A stretch of DNA of 64,000 bases from Actinomycetes bacterium (GTDB taxonomy: Bacteria; Actinomycetota; Acidimicrobiia; Acidimicrobiales; Acidimicrobiaceae). The notes below the pieces were generated by a model that was not told where the DNA came from, did not search any database, and worked only from the letters and a program-made list of their open reading frames with translations. The DNA is taken from contig JAJZFV010000043.1 in assembly GCA_021805205.1 (NCBI GenBank), forward strand, positions 124,001-188,000, read 5' to 3'. Positions 46,938-55,895 of this stretch are shown one piece after another (positions within the stretch are counted from its first letter, which is position 1; each line of letters starts with the position of its first letter). Both the position numbers and the translations under genes were made by a program.

Positions 46938-48653
46938 ATGCTTTTCATTTTCAACGCTAGAGCCGCTTCCTCGATCAGCCGCAAAGCGATCCCTGGCATT
47001 GGGTGCAGTCCTGGTTGACGTTCCGTAATCTGAAATGCTATTTGACTTGAATTGCGAAGTTACTCTGATCAGCATTTCAAGGACCGTCTCGAGTTCACTT
47101 GAAGCCGAAGCTGCCATTACTGCCCCTCTGGCAGTTTCGGCTGCTGCGCGCGAAACTTCCGGAACCGTTTCAGCGATCTCGCCTGAACCTCGCGCCGCTT
47201 CTTGTGCTATTCTACCGATTTCATTTGTTGTCGCACTCTGCTCCTCAACGGCACTTGCGATCGCTGCTTCGAGATCATTGATATGTGCAATTACAGACGA
47301 GATCTCTGATATAGCATCCACTGCTGCTCGAGTATCAGATTGAATCGCCTCGATCTTGAGAGAGATGTCTTCGGTCGCATTTGCCGTATCTTTGGCTAGC
47401 TCTTTAACTTCACTCGCCACGACTGCAAATCCCTTTCCCGCCTCACCCGCTCTGGCAGCTTCGATTGTTGCATTTAGAGCAAGCAAGTTCGTCTGTTCCG
47501 CAATTTGCGTAATTGTCTTGATGACTTCGCCAATTTCAAGCGAGGATTGGCCTAGTCTCTCTACCGTGGTGGAAGTTGACGAGGCGATCTTCACAGCACC
47601 AGCAGCTACCTCTGCAGCCTGAGAGGCATTGCGAGCAATCTCTTGGATCGAAACCCTCATCTCTTCAGTTGCAGCTGATACCGAGCCAACTGAGGCGGTT
47701 ACGTTTTCGGTGAGCGTGGTTACAATTCCAGACTGGACCGAAGTCTGTTCGGCGGACGCTCCAATTGCATTTGAAACGTCCTTCAAGGTAGTTACCTGGT
47801 CACCAATTGAAGATACAGACGTCGAAACATTAGAGACTATCGCTGTGATCTTGTCCCGAAAACGGTTGAAGTAACGAGCGATCTCACCGATCTCATCTTT
47901 GCGTGATTCGTCCAAAGATACAGATAGATCACCATCACCACTCGAAAGACCTCTCAAAGTTTCTGATAGCTCATGTAATGGCCTCATAATAATACTTCTG
48001 TATCCAAGATAGAGAAGACCCAACAGTACCGTCGAAATAAGGGCTTGCAGAAGAACCAACAAAACATTTAGCGACTGCTTAGAGGTCATAGATGCAATTG
48101 CAGCATCGGAAAGCTTGGTTGAAATCTGATCTGCAGAGACCATCGCTGGCATAATATCATTCGAGGGAGCGAGGTTTCCGATAGTTTGAATGTAAGCAGC
48201 CTTGCTATAGTTTCCAGCGAGCGTCTCGTGGTAGACCTGCTGTGCGAAGACGTTATAGCCATTTAGATCTCGCTGAATTCGATTCAGCTGCTTCGTCAAC
48301 GCTGGAGTCGTTGACAACGAAATTGCAATATGGAGCTCTGATGTAAGTAGATCCCGCGCAGCAAATGCTTGGCTAAAGGTCGTAGTCACTAAAGACGTAG
48401 TCCTATGAGCAGTAACCGCCACTAACGGCGCCATATTCATTTGATCGTCGTAGTTGTAAAAATCTCGCTGTAACGCCAAAACATTATGGTCCAACTTGTG
48501 GTTCATGCTTTTATACGCGCTGAGCGAGTGCGAGGTTGAAGTTGATTCAAATAGAACCAACAGCCCCGCAACAAGGCTAAAGGCTACTACAAAAATAAGC
48601 CCAGCCCTAACTTTTGAATCTATCGTCCCTGATAGTTTGTTTACAAATGACAT
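46926..48653 (-). CDS. Methyl-accepting chemotaxis protein
   Basis: A transmembrane chemoreceptor. First helix at ~17-36 ('[19 protein letters not shown]'), an extracytoplasmic helical sensor of ~160 residues (four-helix-bundle-like), second helix ~200-222, HAMP ('[20 protein letters not shown]'), and the signalling hairpin '[20 protein letters not shown]'. The ligand is unknown. No cheA, cheW, cheB or cheR gene is in the window. I use ATG 48653 (GGGG nearby) over TTG 48659. The gene is divergent from the ApbE locus. Confidence 0.93.
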   Translation of the reverse strand: MSFVNKLSGTIDSKVRAGLIFVVAFSLVAGLLVLFESTSTSHSLSAYKSMNHKLDHNVLALQRDFYNYDDQMNMAPLVAVTAHRTTSLVTTTFSQAFAARDLLTSELHIAISLSTTPALTKQLNRIQRDLNGYNVFAQQVYHETLAGNYSKAAYIQTIGNLAPSNDIMPAMVSADQISTKLSDAAIASMTSKQSLNVLLVLLQALISTVLLGLLYLGYRSIIMRPLHELSETLRGLSSGDGDLSVSLDESRKDEIGEIARYFNRFRDKITAIVSNVSTSVSSIGDQVTTLKDVSNAIGASAEQTSVQSGIVTTLTENVTASVGSVSAATEEMRVSIQEIARNASQAAEVAAGAVKIASSTSTTVERLGQSSLEIGEVIKTITQIAEQTNLLALNATIEAARAGEAGKGFAVVASEVKELAKDTANATEDISLKIEAIQSDTRAAVDAISEISSVIAHINDLEAAIASAVEEQSATTNEIGRIAQEAARGSGEIAETVPEVSRAAAETARGAVMAASASSELETVLEMLIRVTSQFKSNSISDYGTSTRTAPNARDRFAADRGSGSSVENEKHLVD

Positions 48654-48906
48654 CGCCAAACCCCGATTGTCCTTCTGCTAATATCCGATTCGAAAGAGCT
48701 GCCCCCGCAACGCTATCCCTTTCACCTTCGGCAATCATCGAAGGTCCCATAAGCGATTGTTAGAAAAAATGAAAAAAAGTGCGTCTTTATTAAGATCATA
48801 AAAGAAATCGGCCAATTAGAAAAGTCTCACGAACTCCTAACCATTATCACCCTGACCCCAACGATGATATTTAGCGAAAGCCGACACTTTTAATTCGGAG
48901 GCAAAA

Positions 48907-49404
48907 TTGAAGATTTCAAATCCCGTAAAGGCGCTTGTTGCAACCGGAGGAGGACTAGGGGCAATTCTCGCCTTACATCAAGTGCAAACATCATTCTCCA
49001 CCGTAAATACCTCCTCTAGCAAGGCGGAAAATCCAATAGTCGCTCAGCAAAAAGAGGTAACTGCGCTCCAGGGTGCCATAACATCTCTATCTGGTCAAGA
49101 GCGACAGATTCAAAGTCAACTTTCCCAAACCCAAAGTCAACTTGCTCAAAAACAGACTGAGCTACAGAATGCTACCCAAAGTGTTATCAACGAGCAGAAT
49201 CAGGCTCGTCAAGCCGCCGCTGCTGCCGCTGCGAATTCGCTGCAGCAGATATCATCAGCAACGTCTTCTGCATCTACGCCAGTTGCGTCCAACAGCGCAG
49301 TATCAATTCCTACAACGGCGGCTCCCACAGTCTCCGCAAGTACTACCCGCGCCTCTGTTTCACATTCTTCGGACGATGATTCCAGCGGGGGAGGCGACGA
49401 CTGA
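48907..49404 (+). CDS. Exported coiled-coil protein (unknown), first gene of ApbE locus
   Basis: I do not recognise the family. The 165 residues have an N-terminal hydrophobic segment ('ALVATGGGLGAILALHQV', ~9-26), a Gln/Ser-rich coiled coil with heptad-like 'QIQSQLSQTQSQLAQKQTEL' (~60-105), an Ala-rich linker, a Ser/Thr-rich stretch and an acidic Gly/Asp end ('SSDDDSSGGGDD'). It is probably membrane-anchored and faces outside. The start is TTG with a strong GGAGG six bases upstream. I see no D-x-x-S/T-G-A-T flavinylation motif. Confidence 0.75.
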   Translation: MKISNPVKALVATGGGLGAILALHQVQTSFSTVNTSSSKAENPIVAQQKEVTALQGAITSLSGQERQIQSQLSQTQSQLAQKQTELQNATQSVINEQNQARQAAAAAAANSLQQISSATSSASTPVASNSAVSIPTTAAPTVSASTTRASVSHSSDDDSSGGGDD

Positions 49405-49408
49405 GGTC

Positions 49409-49960
49409 GTGCGAGATAAGTTGGACGAAAAACTACGCAAGAAGAAGATCAGCAAGCTAAAGACTTCTGCAAGAAGAATTGCACCGGTGGCCATCCTTGT
49501 GCCAAGCGTTGGTGCACTCACAAACTATGCCGTAACCTACGTCTCTGCGCCAAGCCATCTCTACCCACTGCTCCAAACTGCAGACGCCAAGGCTAAAGCT
49601 AAGCAAAATCTACAGACCTCCAAAGAGATAAATCAGCTGGCACAATCGATCAACAAAAGCGCTGAGCAACTAGCGTCCATATCGAGTCAGGCCCAGTCCA
49701 ATCAAAACACCATCAACTCCATCTCTAACGGCATCAATGGGATCAAAAATACGCCGATTCCGACGCTTGGCCCATTAGCTACACCACCGTCTGGGACTGC
49801 AGCTGCGACCCAAAGCCGTCTACAGCCAAGTTCTAGCTACAGCAACAAACCAACGTCAGCACCAACAGCAGCCCAATCCCCACCACCGCGCCCGATAGTT
49901 TCAGCAGCTCCACCTATTCAGCTTCCAGCCGCAACTACACGCTCTAGCCAAATCGGATAA
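49409..49960 (+). CDS. Exported coiled-coil protein (unknown), second gene of ApbE locus
   Basis: About 183 residues from GTG 49409, just after the previous stop. A basic N-terminus ('KLRKKKISKLKTSARR') precedes a hydrophobic helix ('VAILVPSVGALTNYAVTYV'), then a coiled coil (~55-105, 'INQLAQSINKSAEQLASISS') and a Pro/Ser/Thr-rich tail. The layout copies that of the gene before, suggesting paired extracytoplasmic stalks. The ORF track extends to 49142 only because the other frame is open through the previous gene; an ATG at 49376 is an alternative start. Function unknown. Confidence 0.7.
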   Translation: MRDKLDEKLRKKKISKLKTSARRIAPVAILVPSVGALTNYAVTYVSAPSHLYPLLQTADAKAKAKQNLQTSKEINQLAQSINKSAEQLASISSQAQSNQNTINSISNGINGIKNTPIPTLGPLATPPSGTAAATQSRLQPSSSYSNKPTSAPTAAQSPPPRPIVSAAPPIQLPAATTRSSQIG

Positions 49961-49963
49961 TTT

Positions 49964-50980
49964 ATGGCCGCCCCAACCAAAACCTTTACCATCAAAAAAA
50001 TGGGAACCATATTTAATTTAAAAATTCAAAGCAGCAAATATAGTGAATCTTGGATTGAAGAGATAACGAGCCTTCTCGAAGAGTTGGAAGAATCTTGGAG
50101 CAGGTTTCGGGAGAGCTCAGAGCTATCGCGGTTGAATAGAGATCGCCATCTCGATTCACCAACCGAGATCTTCAAGTTGGCGCTAAAGGCTTCAATTAAC
50201 GCGAACGAAATGACCGGTGGGGTTTTTGAGCCGCGGATACTCAAAGCTCTGGAGAACATAGGCTACGACAGAACATTCAATACGATCAGCCCTACGTCAT
50301 TTGAGATTGAAACAAGTCGGCCCATCTCACTTCCACCAATTCGCGACGACATTTTAATCACGCCCAACCAGATCACTATAAGATCCGATGCTCGAATTGA
50401 CTTTGGAGGCATAGGAAAATGCCTCGCCATCCAAGAAGTTTCGAGCTGGATTACGCATCAGGATACTGATTCATCGTTCTTGATTGATGCCGGCGGAGAT
50501 ATCATCGCGAGATCTTCAAGCGGTCAACCATGCTGGTACATAGATATTGAAGATCCCAACAAAAGTCGCCCATTATCATTTTGGATTCGAATCGCAAATG
50601 GTGCTGTGGCCACTTCATCTCCATCGATCAGAAATTGGAAAAGCGGAGCAAAAGTCAAGCATCACTTGATCGATCCTAAAACCATGGATAGTTCTACGTC
50701 AGACCTTGCCTCAGTAACAGTTGTTGGGAAAGTTGCTTCAGAGTGCGAGGTTTGGTCCAAGTCTCTCTTTCTCATGGGGAAGGAGAAGGGAGCGGCTCTA
50801 GCTGAAATCAAAAAGATCGCAGCGATATTCATTGACCACAAGAGCAACGTTGAAGCGACGACCACATTCGATCGTTACATAGAAGTTCGAGGAGAGAGCG
50901 TAACTGCAGCTAATTGCGCAGAGCACACTGACTTCTCCTCCCCGCTTTCAAACTTCACCTACATACACCTCGTTCATTAG
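49964..50980 (+). CDS. apbE: FAD:protein FMN transferase
   Basis: ApbE family, 338 residues: covalently attaches FMN to Thr/Ser of redox proteins outside the cytoplasm. 'RFRESSELSRLNR' (~45), 'RIDFGGIGKCLAIQEV' (DxGGIxKG-type FAD loop, ~145), 'LIDAGGDIIARSS' and 'HHLIDPKTMD' (H-x-I-D-P, ~225) are present. No signal peptide or lipobox is obvious at the start, which is odd for an exported enzyme. It lies three bases after the previous gene and 13 before a ferric-reductase-like gene. The acceptor protein is not apparent. Confidence 0.9.
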   Translation: MAAPTKTFTIKKMGTIFNLKIQSSKYSESWIEEITSLLEELEESWSRFRESSELSRLNRDRHLDSPTEIFKLALKASINANEMTGGVFEPRILKALENIGYDRTFNTISPTSFEIETSRPISLPPIRDDILITPNQITIRSDARIDFGGIGKCLAIQEVSSWITHQDTDSSFLIDAGGDIIARSSSGQPCWYIDIEDPNKSRPLSFWIRIANGAVATSSPSIRNWKSGAKVKHHLIDPKTMDSSTSDLASVTVVGKVASECEVWSKSLFLMGKEKGAALAEIKKIAAIFIDHKSNVEATTTFDRYIEVRGESVTAANCAEHTDFSSPLSNFTYIHLVH

Positions 50981-50993
50981 CAACGGAAATAAG

Positions 50994-51737
50994 ATGACGA
51001 CAACCGATCGCAATAAATTCTCTGAAATCAAGGCAACCGATCTAAGTCCAAATGCGGAGGACACCCCGTCAGTCCTTTTTGCAATTGTTGTGGGATCGGC
51101 CTCAGTGATCGGTGGCTTTTACCTCGTCCGATGGCTCTCAAAGTCAAGCAGACCCCAAATAGCTCCGTGGGTTATATCGCGAGGAACCGGCTTAGCACTT
51201 GTAATTGTCTCATCGTTACTTGTGATAATCGGACTTTGGATGGTTCATCCGAAGCGCAACAAAAAGAAGTCATTTCCACACATAGTGACGCTAAACAGTG
51301 CACACAAGACACTTGCTGCGATCGGAGTGGTCCTTCTCTTTCTCCATGTTTCCTCAATCGTCGTTGACTCCTTTGCAAACGTGGGGCTTCTTGGTGCCCT
51401 AGTCCCTTTCATGAGCAAATTTAAGGCTGTGCCAGTGGCACTTGGAACAATATCCCTCTATTCGATGGTAGTCATCGGTTTTACAGCTTGGTTGAAAGTT
51501 AGATTCGAGCGCTTCAACTGGAAGACGATCCATCGTTTTGCGCTATTTGCCTACTTGGTCGTAATGGTCCACGGGATTACATCTGGATCGGACACCGTCT
51601 TTTTAGGCGCGCTATACATAGTGTCACTCCTTCTAGTGGCGATACTTGCCGTTACCCGCTATATATTCGATCATCCACGCAAAAAGACAGAGTCAGACGC
51701 TAACCGCGGAGGAACGAAGCCGTCTCTTCAGGTGTGA
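50994..51737 (+). CDS. Ferric-reductase-like transmembrane protein, predicted di-heme
   Basis: A 247-residue protein with six predicted helices and no FAD or NAD domain. Helix 3 has H-x13-H ('NSAHKTLAAIGVVLLFLH') and helix 5 has H-x12-H ('HRFALFAYLVVMVH'), the spacing of the two bis-histidine b-hemes in NOX/FRE-type ferric reductases. It should pass electrons across the membrane. With ApbE beside it, an external flavoprotein partner is likely. Its 3' end overlaps the convergent GalT-like gene by 38 bases. Confidence 0.82.
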   Translation: MTTTDRNKFSEIKATDLSPNAEDTPSVLFAIVVGSASVIGGFYLVRWLSKSSRPQIAPWVISRGTGLALVIVSSLLVIIGLWMVHPKRNKKKSFPHIVTLNSAHKTLAAIGVVLLFLHVSSIVVDSFANVGLLGALVPFMSKFKAVPVALGTISLYSMVVIGFTAWLKVRFERFNWKTIHRFALFAYLVVMVHGITSGSDTVFLGALYIVSLLLVAILAVTRYIFDHPRKKTESDANRGGTKPSLQV

Positions 51738-52761
51738 CGTCGATCATCGACTCGTTGTACAAACGTTCAAAGTAAGTGACGTCGGAACGATACGTCGCGG
51801 TTGGATTTGATCGTGCAACAATTCTCAATAGTACGTTCCCGTCAACTACCTCAGCGTCACCGGAACCAGTCATTGCGAAGTTGAAACTTTGGAGATTAAG
51901 TTTGACGTAACCGTCAATCACAAAAGCCAAGGCCCGAGCAAAGTCACCCACCTGCGCTTCAGTGAGATCGACGATGTCACCTTTCATCTTCGATACAATC
52001 CAAACCTCCCTAAACCCTACCGGTGCAAATGGTGTAAGAATCGAGACCGCTCCCCAATCGCCAACGTAACGAACCCTGAGGTCCCTTTCGGCCTCAATTA
52101 GAGCCTCCAGCAATCCACGCCCGGTCTCGGCTTTAAATTGCGCCATTTCATCGATCAATTTTCCCTGAGAGGAAAGGGGCAGGTAGTCATGCGAAGATTG
52201 AATGTGCGGATGGACTAGTGAACTGCCCGACGGAGGTAAGTAATTTGCATTGATCGACGAGTACTTGGCATCAGGATCGTACTCTCTAACCGCCTTGGCA
52301 TGGTCAACCATGCCAGTCAAGAGATCTCCAATCAAATTGGAGTCCATCTCCTTCATGTCAACGAAGTGTTTTGTACGGTCGTATACGCCAACCGCGGAAT
52401 AGGTCGAATAGCTCAAAATATTGGGGACCACTATCGACTTTCCCCGAGTGATCTTTCCTTCATTCACCATTTCAGTTGGGAAAGGATAGGTAACTGCGTC
52501 GATCTTGTCGGGACAAAATGGGCAAAATCCGGGAGCATTTACTATTGGAGTAAGATCCGTAACCTCTTCAGGTTGCAACTTCGACCCTAAGACGAAGCGT
52601 GTTTGGCCGCCAAATATTGGATCTCTTCTAAGAACTAGGGGGACGTCGTGAAATCTTCCGCCGTCAGAAAGATTCGGAACTTTACCTACGGTTTGAGCTT
52701 CAAAAAATCCGATTCCACTTCTAGAAAATTCAGAGACCAAGACCTTGTCCTCAACGCTCAA
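51700..52761 (-). CDS. Galactose-1-phosphate uridylyltransferase-like protein
   Basis: HIT-superfamily nucleotidyltransferase related to GalT. 'FCPFCPDKID' (~85) is the N-terminal zinc-binding pair and 'SGSSLVHPHIQSSHD' (~175) is the catalytic HPH motif with the nucleophilic histidine. The protein is 353 residues, typical for GalT. Without galK or galE nearby, the true substrate may be another sugar phosphate. The ORF track's TTG at 52770 abuts the GGAG; TTG 52761 is nine bases after it and is preferred. Confidence 0.83.
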   Translation of the reverse strand: MSVEDKVLVSEFSRSGIGFFEAQTVGKVPNLSDGGRFHDVPLVLRRDPIFGGQTRFVLGSKLQPEEVTDLTPIVNAPGFCPFCPDKIDAVTYPFPTEMVNEGKITRGKSIVVPNILSYSTYSAVGVYDRTKHFVDMKEMDSNLIGDLLTGMVDHAKAVREYDPDAKYSSINANYLPPSGSSLVHPHIQSSHDYLPLSSQGKLIDEMAQFKAETGRGLLEALIEAERDLRVRYVGDWGAVSILTPFAPVGFREVWIVSKMKGDIVDLTEAQVGDFARALAFVIDGYVKLNLQSFNFAMTGSGDAEVVDGNVLLRIVARSNPTATYRSDVTYFERLYNESMIDVTPEETASFLRG

Positions 52762-52917
52762 CGCAAACAACTCCTACTTTGAAACCAATTCTCCCACTTG
52801 CAACCTAATCGTAATTGGGATTTTGAGTGACAAACGAAACTCCACCTTAGATTTAACTTTTTACAAATTCAACAAAACAGTAAGTCATAGTCACTAAACC
52901 GAAATAAATTTAATGAT

Positions 52918-54057
52918 ATGCCATTAGGCCAAATTAAAGATGCATCAAAACTAAGAAGGCTTGTTGACGCTGTTCTTGTAGTTGAGCGAGACCTATCCCT
53001 TCGCGTCGTCCTCGAAACGATTGTCAAAGAGGCGGCCACCTTAGTTAACGCTCGCTACGGCGCATTAGGAGTCATCGATCCAAGTGGCACATATTTGGTA
53101 GACTTCATAGTTACCGGTCTCTCAGCCGATGAAATAGCCAAAATAGGTGAACTACCCAAGGGACATGGCCTCCTTGGAACCCTGATTTCAAACTCAGAGC
53201 CCCTAATCATCGATTCAATTGAAAAAAGTTCCCTAAAGTTTGGCTTTCCAGCTAACCACCCTCAGATGTCAACCTTCCTTGGAGTGCCTATTACCGTGGG
53301 TGAAAGGGTATTTGGAAATCTTTACCTAACCGACAAATTGTCAGGTGAAACATTTGACCATGAAGACCAAATCCTCGTTGATTATCTCGCGCGAGCAGCC
53401 GGAATTGCGATCGAAAATGCTCGTCTCCACGCAACAGTGGCCGAATTTGCTCTAAAGGCAGACCGAGAGCGAATTGCAAGGGAGCTCCACGATGAGATCA
53501 TCCAACGCCTCTTTGCAATTGGCCTTTCACTTCAAGCTACGATGCGCTCGATCGAAGAGGACTCGGTGTTTGCGAGCGTCCAAAATGCTATCGACGATAT
53601 AGATGAGGCTATAAAAAAAATTAGGGCAACTATCTTCGCTTTAGAGACCTCAAAGAGTCGAATGCCGAGTTCATTTAGGTCATCGGTGATGGCGCTCTTG
53701 AAGGAACTTCATCCAGTGCTTGGATTTGAACCTTCGGTCTCCTTCACTGGGCCTATCGACACCCTCGTTGGCAACAAGATCGCGACAAATGGTCTCTCAG
53801 TAATTCGAGAAGCCATCTCAAATGTAGCAAAGCACGCAAGAGCCTCGAAAGTAGATATATCAATCGAGGCAGGAAGTGCGCTCACGATAACCGTCGACGA
53901 CAATGGGGTGGGGTACCATCCGAGTACTAGCGACTCATCCAAGGGAGTGAAGAACCTTTCGCAACGAGCCAAAGACCTTGGCGGCTCAGTTGAAATCGGA
54001 ATGTCCACAAAGTTGCGTGGCACCAGACTTGAATTCAGTGTTCCGCTGAGCAGATAA
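52918..54057 (+). CDS. GAF-domain sensor histidine kinase (NarL-type, DevS-like)
   Basis: A cytoplasmic sensor kinase of 379 residues. A GAF domain (~10-170; 'LVNARYGALGVIDPSG', 'PKGHGLLGTLISNSEPLII', 'FLGVPITVGERVFGNLYL') resembles those of mycobacterial DevS/DosT. A HisKA_3 helix carries the phosphorylated His in 'RERIARELHDEIIQRLFAIG', and a HATPase domain ('ISNVAKHARASKV', 'DDNGVGYHP') follows. No response regulator is next to it. The ATG follows an AT-rich stretch without a ribosome site, so a leaderless transcript is possible. Confidence 0.9.
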   Translation: MPLGQIKDASKLRRLVDAVLVVERDLSLRVVLETIVKEAATLVNARYGALGVIDPSGTYLVDFIVTGLSADEIAKIGELPKGHGLLGTLISNSEPLIIDSIEKSSLKFGFPANHPQMSTFLGVPITVGERVFGNLYLTDKLSGETFDHEDQILVDYLARAAGIAIENARLHATVAEFALKADRERIARELHDEIIQRLFAIGLSLQATMRSIEEDSVFASVQNAIDDIDEAIKKIRATIFALETSKSRMPSSFRSSVMALLKELHPVLGFEPSVSFTGPIDTLVGNKIATNGLSVIREAISNVAKHARASKVDISIEAGSALTITVDDNGVGYHPSTSDSSKGVKNLSQRAKDLGGSVEIGMSTKLRGTRLEFSVPLSR

Positions 54058-54127
54058 TTCACACAAGTAACAAGCGAGCAAAGATAGGCTCTACTGAGAA
54101 ATATCGCAAGACCGATAAGGCGAACAT

Positions 54128-55174
54128 TTGAACAATATCTCATCCTTGCGCGATCGCGATACATCCTTTGACGTAAGCGCTGGACTAGAACTTCTGCGTC
54201 TTCCTCAGCGCTTCAAAGGTACCTCGTTCGAGAGCTACCACCCTAATGCAAACTACCCCTCCCAGGAAACTGCTCTTAATAAGTCGATTGACTTCGCCGA
54301 TTCAATCGAGAGAGTCGCATCCCAGTCGTCGATTAGAAGACTTTTAGGAGGCGACCGACGAAACAAGAGTCGAGGCATCTATCTCGACGGTGGCTTTGGG
54401 GTCGGAAAGAGTCATCTTCTTAGTTCTATCTATGAAAGAGCACCTGAGCCAAAGGCTTTCGCTAGCTTCATCGACCTCGTTAACGTGGTTGGTGCATTCG
54501 GGTTCGAACGAGCATACGAAACCATTAGAGGTTTGAACATCATATGTATCGACGAATTTGAACTGGACGATCCAGCTGAGACAGTTCTTATTGCAAATTT
54601 GCTCAACAGAGCTAGGGGCGACGGCCTTTTTATGGCGGCAACATCGAATACCCTTCCAGAAAAGTTGGGTGATGGTCGATTCGCTGCACAAGACTTTCTA
54701 CGAGAGATCCAGAGCCTCAGAGACGCCTTCGAAGTAATTACCATCGATGGCCCCGACTACCGCGCCACCAACTTTTCAACACAGAACGATTCGATCGACT
54801 CTGGTAGCCTTGTCCAAAAGATCTCCAAAAGTGGCCATCTATCGGTCACGATGGACCCACTGGAAAAATTGATTGAACACCTGTCGCGAGCCCATCCGAT
54901 TATGTTCAAGCGCATGATAGAACCTTTTGACGCCGTGATCGCTGGCGGAGGAGAAACGATCGAATCAATAAATAATGGCCTGCGCCTCGTCGTATTTGTC
55001 GATAGGTGCTATGAAAGTATGACGCCATTCGTTATCGGTGAAATAAACCTCGAAACACTTTTCAGTGAACAGTTAATGGCTAGTGGCTACCGTAAGAAGT
55101 TTGGGAGAGCGATTTCACGCCTCATCCAAATGCGCTACGAAATTGAATCCTTGGTCGACAACTATGGAAACTAA
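54128..55174 (+). CDS. zapE: ZapE/AFG1-like ATPase
   Basis: An AAA+ ATPase of 348 residues: 'GIYLDGGFGVGKSHLLSSIY' (Walker A, ~80-95), 'IICIDEFELDDPAETVLIANLL' (Walker B and neighbours, ~137), 'FMAATSNTLPEKLGDGRFA'. The family covers bacterial ZapE, a Z-ring-associated protein under stress, and mitochondrial AFG1/LACE1. The start is TTG with AAGG eight bases upstream. The stop overlaps the next gene by 11 bases. Confidence 0.9.
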   Translation: MNNISSLRDRDTSFDVSAGLELLRLPQRFKGTSFESYHPNANYPSQETALNKSIDFADSIERVASQSSIRRLLGGDRRNKSRGIYLDGGFGVGKSHLLSSIYERAPEPKAFASFIDLVNVVGAFGFERAYETIRGLNIICIDEFELDDPAETVLIANLLNRARGDGLFMAATSNTLPEKLGDGRFAAQDFLREIQSLRDAFEVITIDGPDYRATNFSTQNDSIDSGSLVQKISKSGHLSVTMDPLEKLIEHLSRAHPIMFKRMIEPFDAVIAGGGETIESINNGLRLVVFVDRCYESMTPFVIGEINLETLFSEQLMASGYRKKFGRAISRLIQMRYEIESLVDNYGN

Positions 55175-55883
55175 CCCTACCGACGAAACCTTATCACTGC
55201 TATTCGAATTCTATAAAACTCCTCAGAACTCGATCTGGCGAACCAATATGGTCACTGCACTAAACGGCGCCGTAAGCTTTCAAGGCAAATCGGCACCGAT
55301 CTCCAATCAAGTCGATCGCTTGGCGTTTCGGGTGTTAAGATCGTTAGCAACAGCGATCGTAGTAGGCGCCAAAAATGTCTTGGCGGAGGGCTACTTCTCG
55401 CCCCTTATAAGACCTAATCCGATAGACGAAAACGGAGCACTTTTAAATCGCTACCCCCAACTTGTGGTAGTTACCAACGGTCAAACGCAATTAAGCGACT
55501 CAAGGTTGACATCTGAGTCAACTCAAAACTTTACAATCGTTACTTCCTCTGAGGGCTACCGGCGCATCAAGGCCGATCTTAAGAATATTAAGGTCGAGTT
55601 GGAGATTATCTGCTGCGGGGATAAAAGTGTTGATCTACAAAAGGCCCGAAGCAAAATAGACGAAATGTACCCTGGGTTGAAGGTGGCAGAAGGCGGCCCA
55701 TCCCTTCTAACCAATATGCTTCGAGATCAGACCATCGACCAAATTGCATTGACGGTCACTCCCATGATAGCCCCAGCAACTGGTCCTTTTATAGCCGATA
55801 AAGAAACATCTTTACTTGACCTACGGTTATACAAACATCTGGTAATCAACGAAACTCTGCTACTTCTTTACAATCTGCACTAG
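55164..55883 (+). CDS. RibD C-terminal-domain (dihydrofolate-reductase-like) reductase
   Basis: A 239-residue protein with the reductase fold of RibD ('SIWRTNMVTALNGAVSFQGKS', 'AIVVGAKNVLAEGYFSP', 'KVAEGGPSLLTNML'). It lacks the deaminase half, so it is a stand-alone member, as in many actinobacteria. It may reduce a pterin- or riboflavin-precursor-like compound; the substrate is unknown. The ORF track begins at 55083 inside zapE; ATG 55164 overlaps zapE by 11 bases and gives a full domain. Confidence 0.85.
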   Translation: METNPTDETLSLLFEFYKTPQNSIWRTNMVTALNGAVSFQGKSAPISNQVDRLAFRVLRSLATAIVVGAKNVLAEGYFSPLIRPNPIDENGALLNRYPQLVVVTNGQTQLSDSRLTSESTQNFTIVTSSEGYRRIKADLKNIKVELEIICCGDKSVDLQKARSKIDEMYPGLKVAEGGPSLLTNMLRDQTIDQIALTVTPMIAPATGPFIADKETSLLDLRLYKHLVINETLLLLYNLH

Positions 55884-55895
55884 GAACTAGAACAC

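Noticed and set aside
48660-48906. Hairpin ACCTTCG/CGAAGGT at 48724-48745 as a terminator
   Set aside because: No T-run follows on either strand, and it lies upstream of both divergent genes, where no transcript should end.
49142-49408. N-terminal 89 codons of the 272-residue ORF
   Set aside because: They overlap the preceding coiled-coil gene in another frame and look like a shadow ('QLRPTAQYQFLQRRLPQS'); the exported protein begins later.
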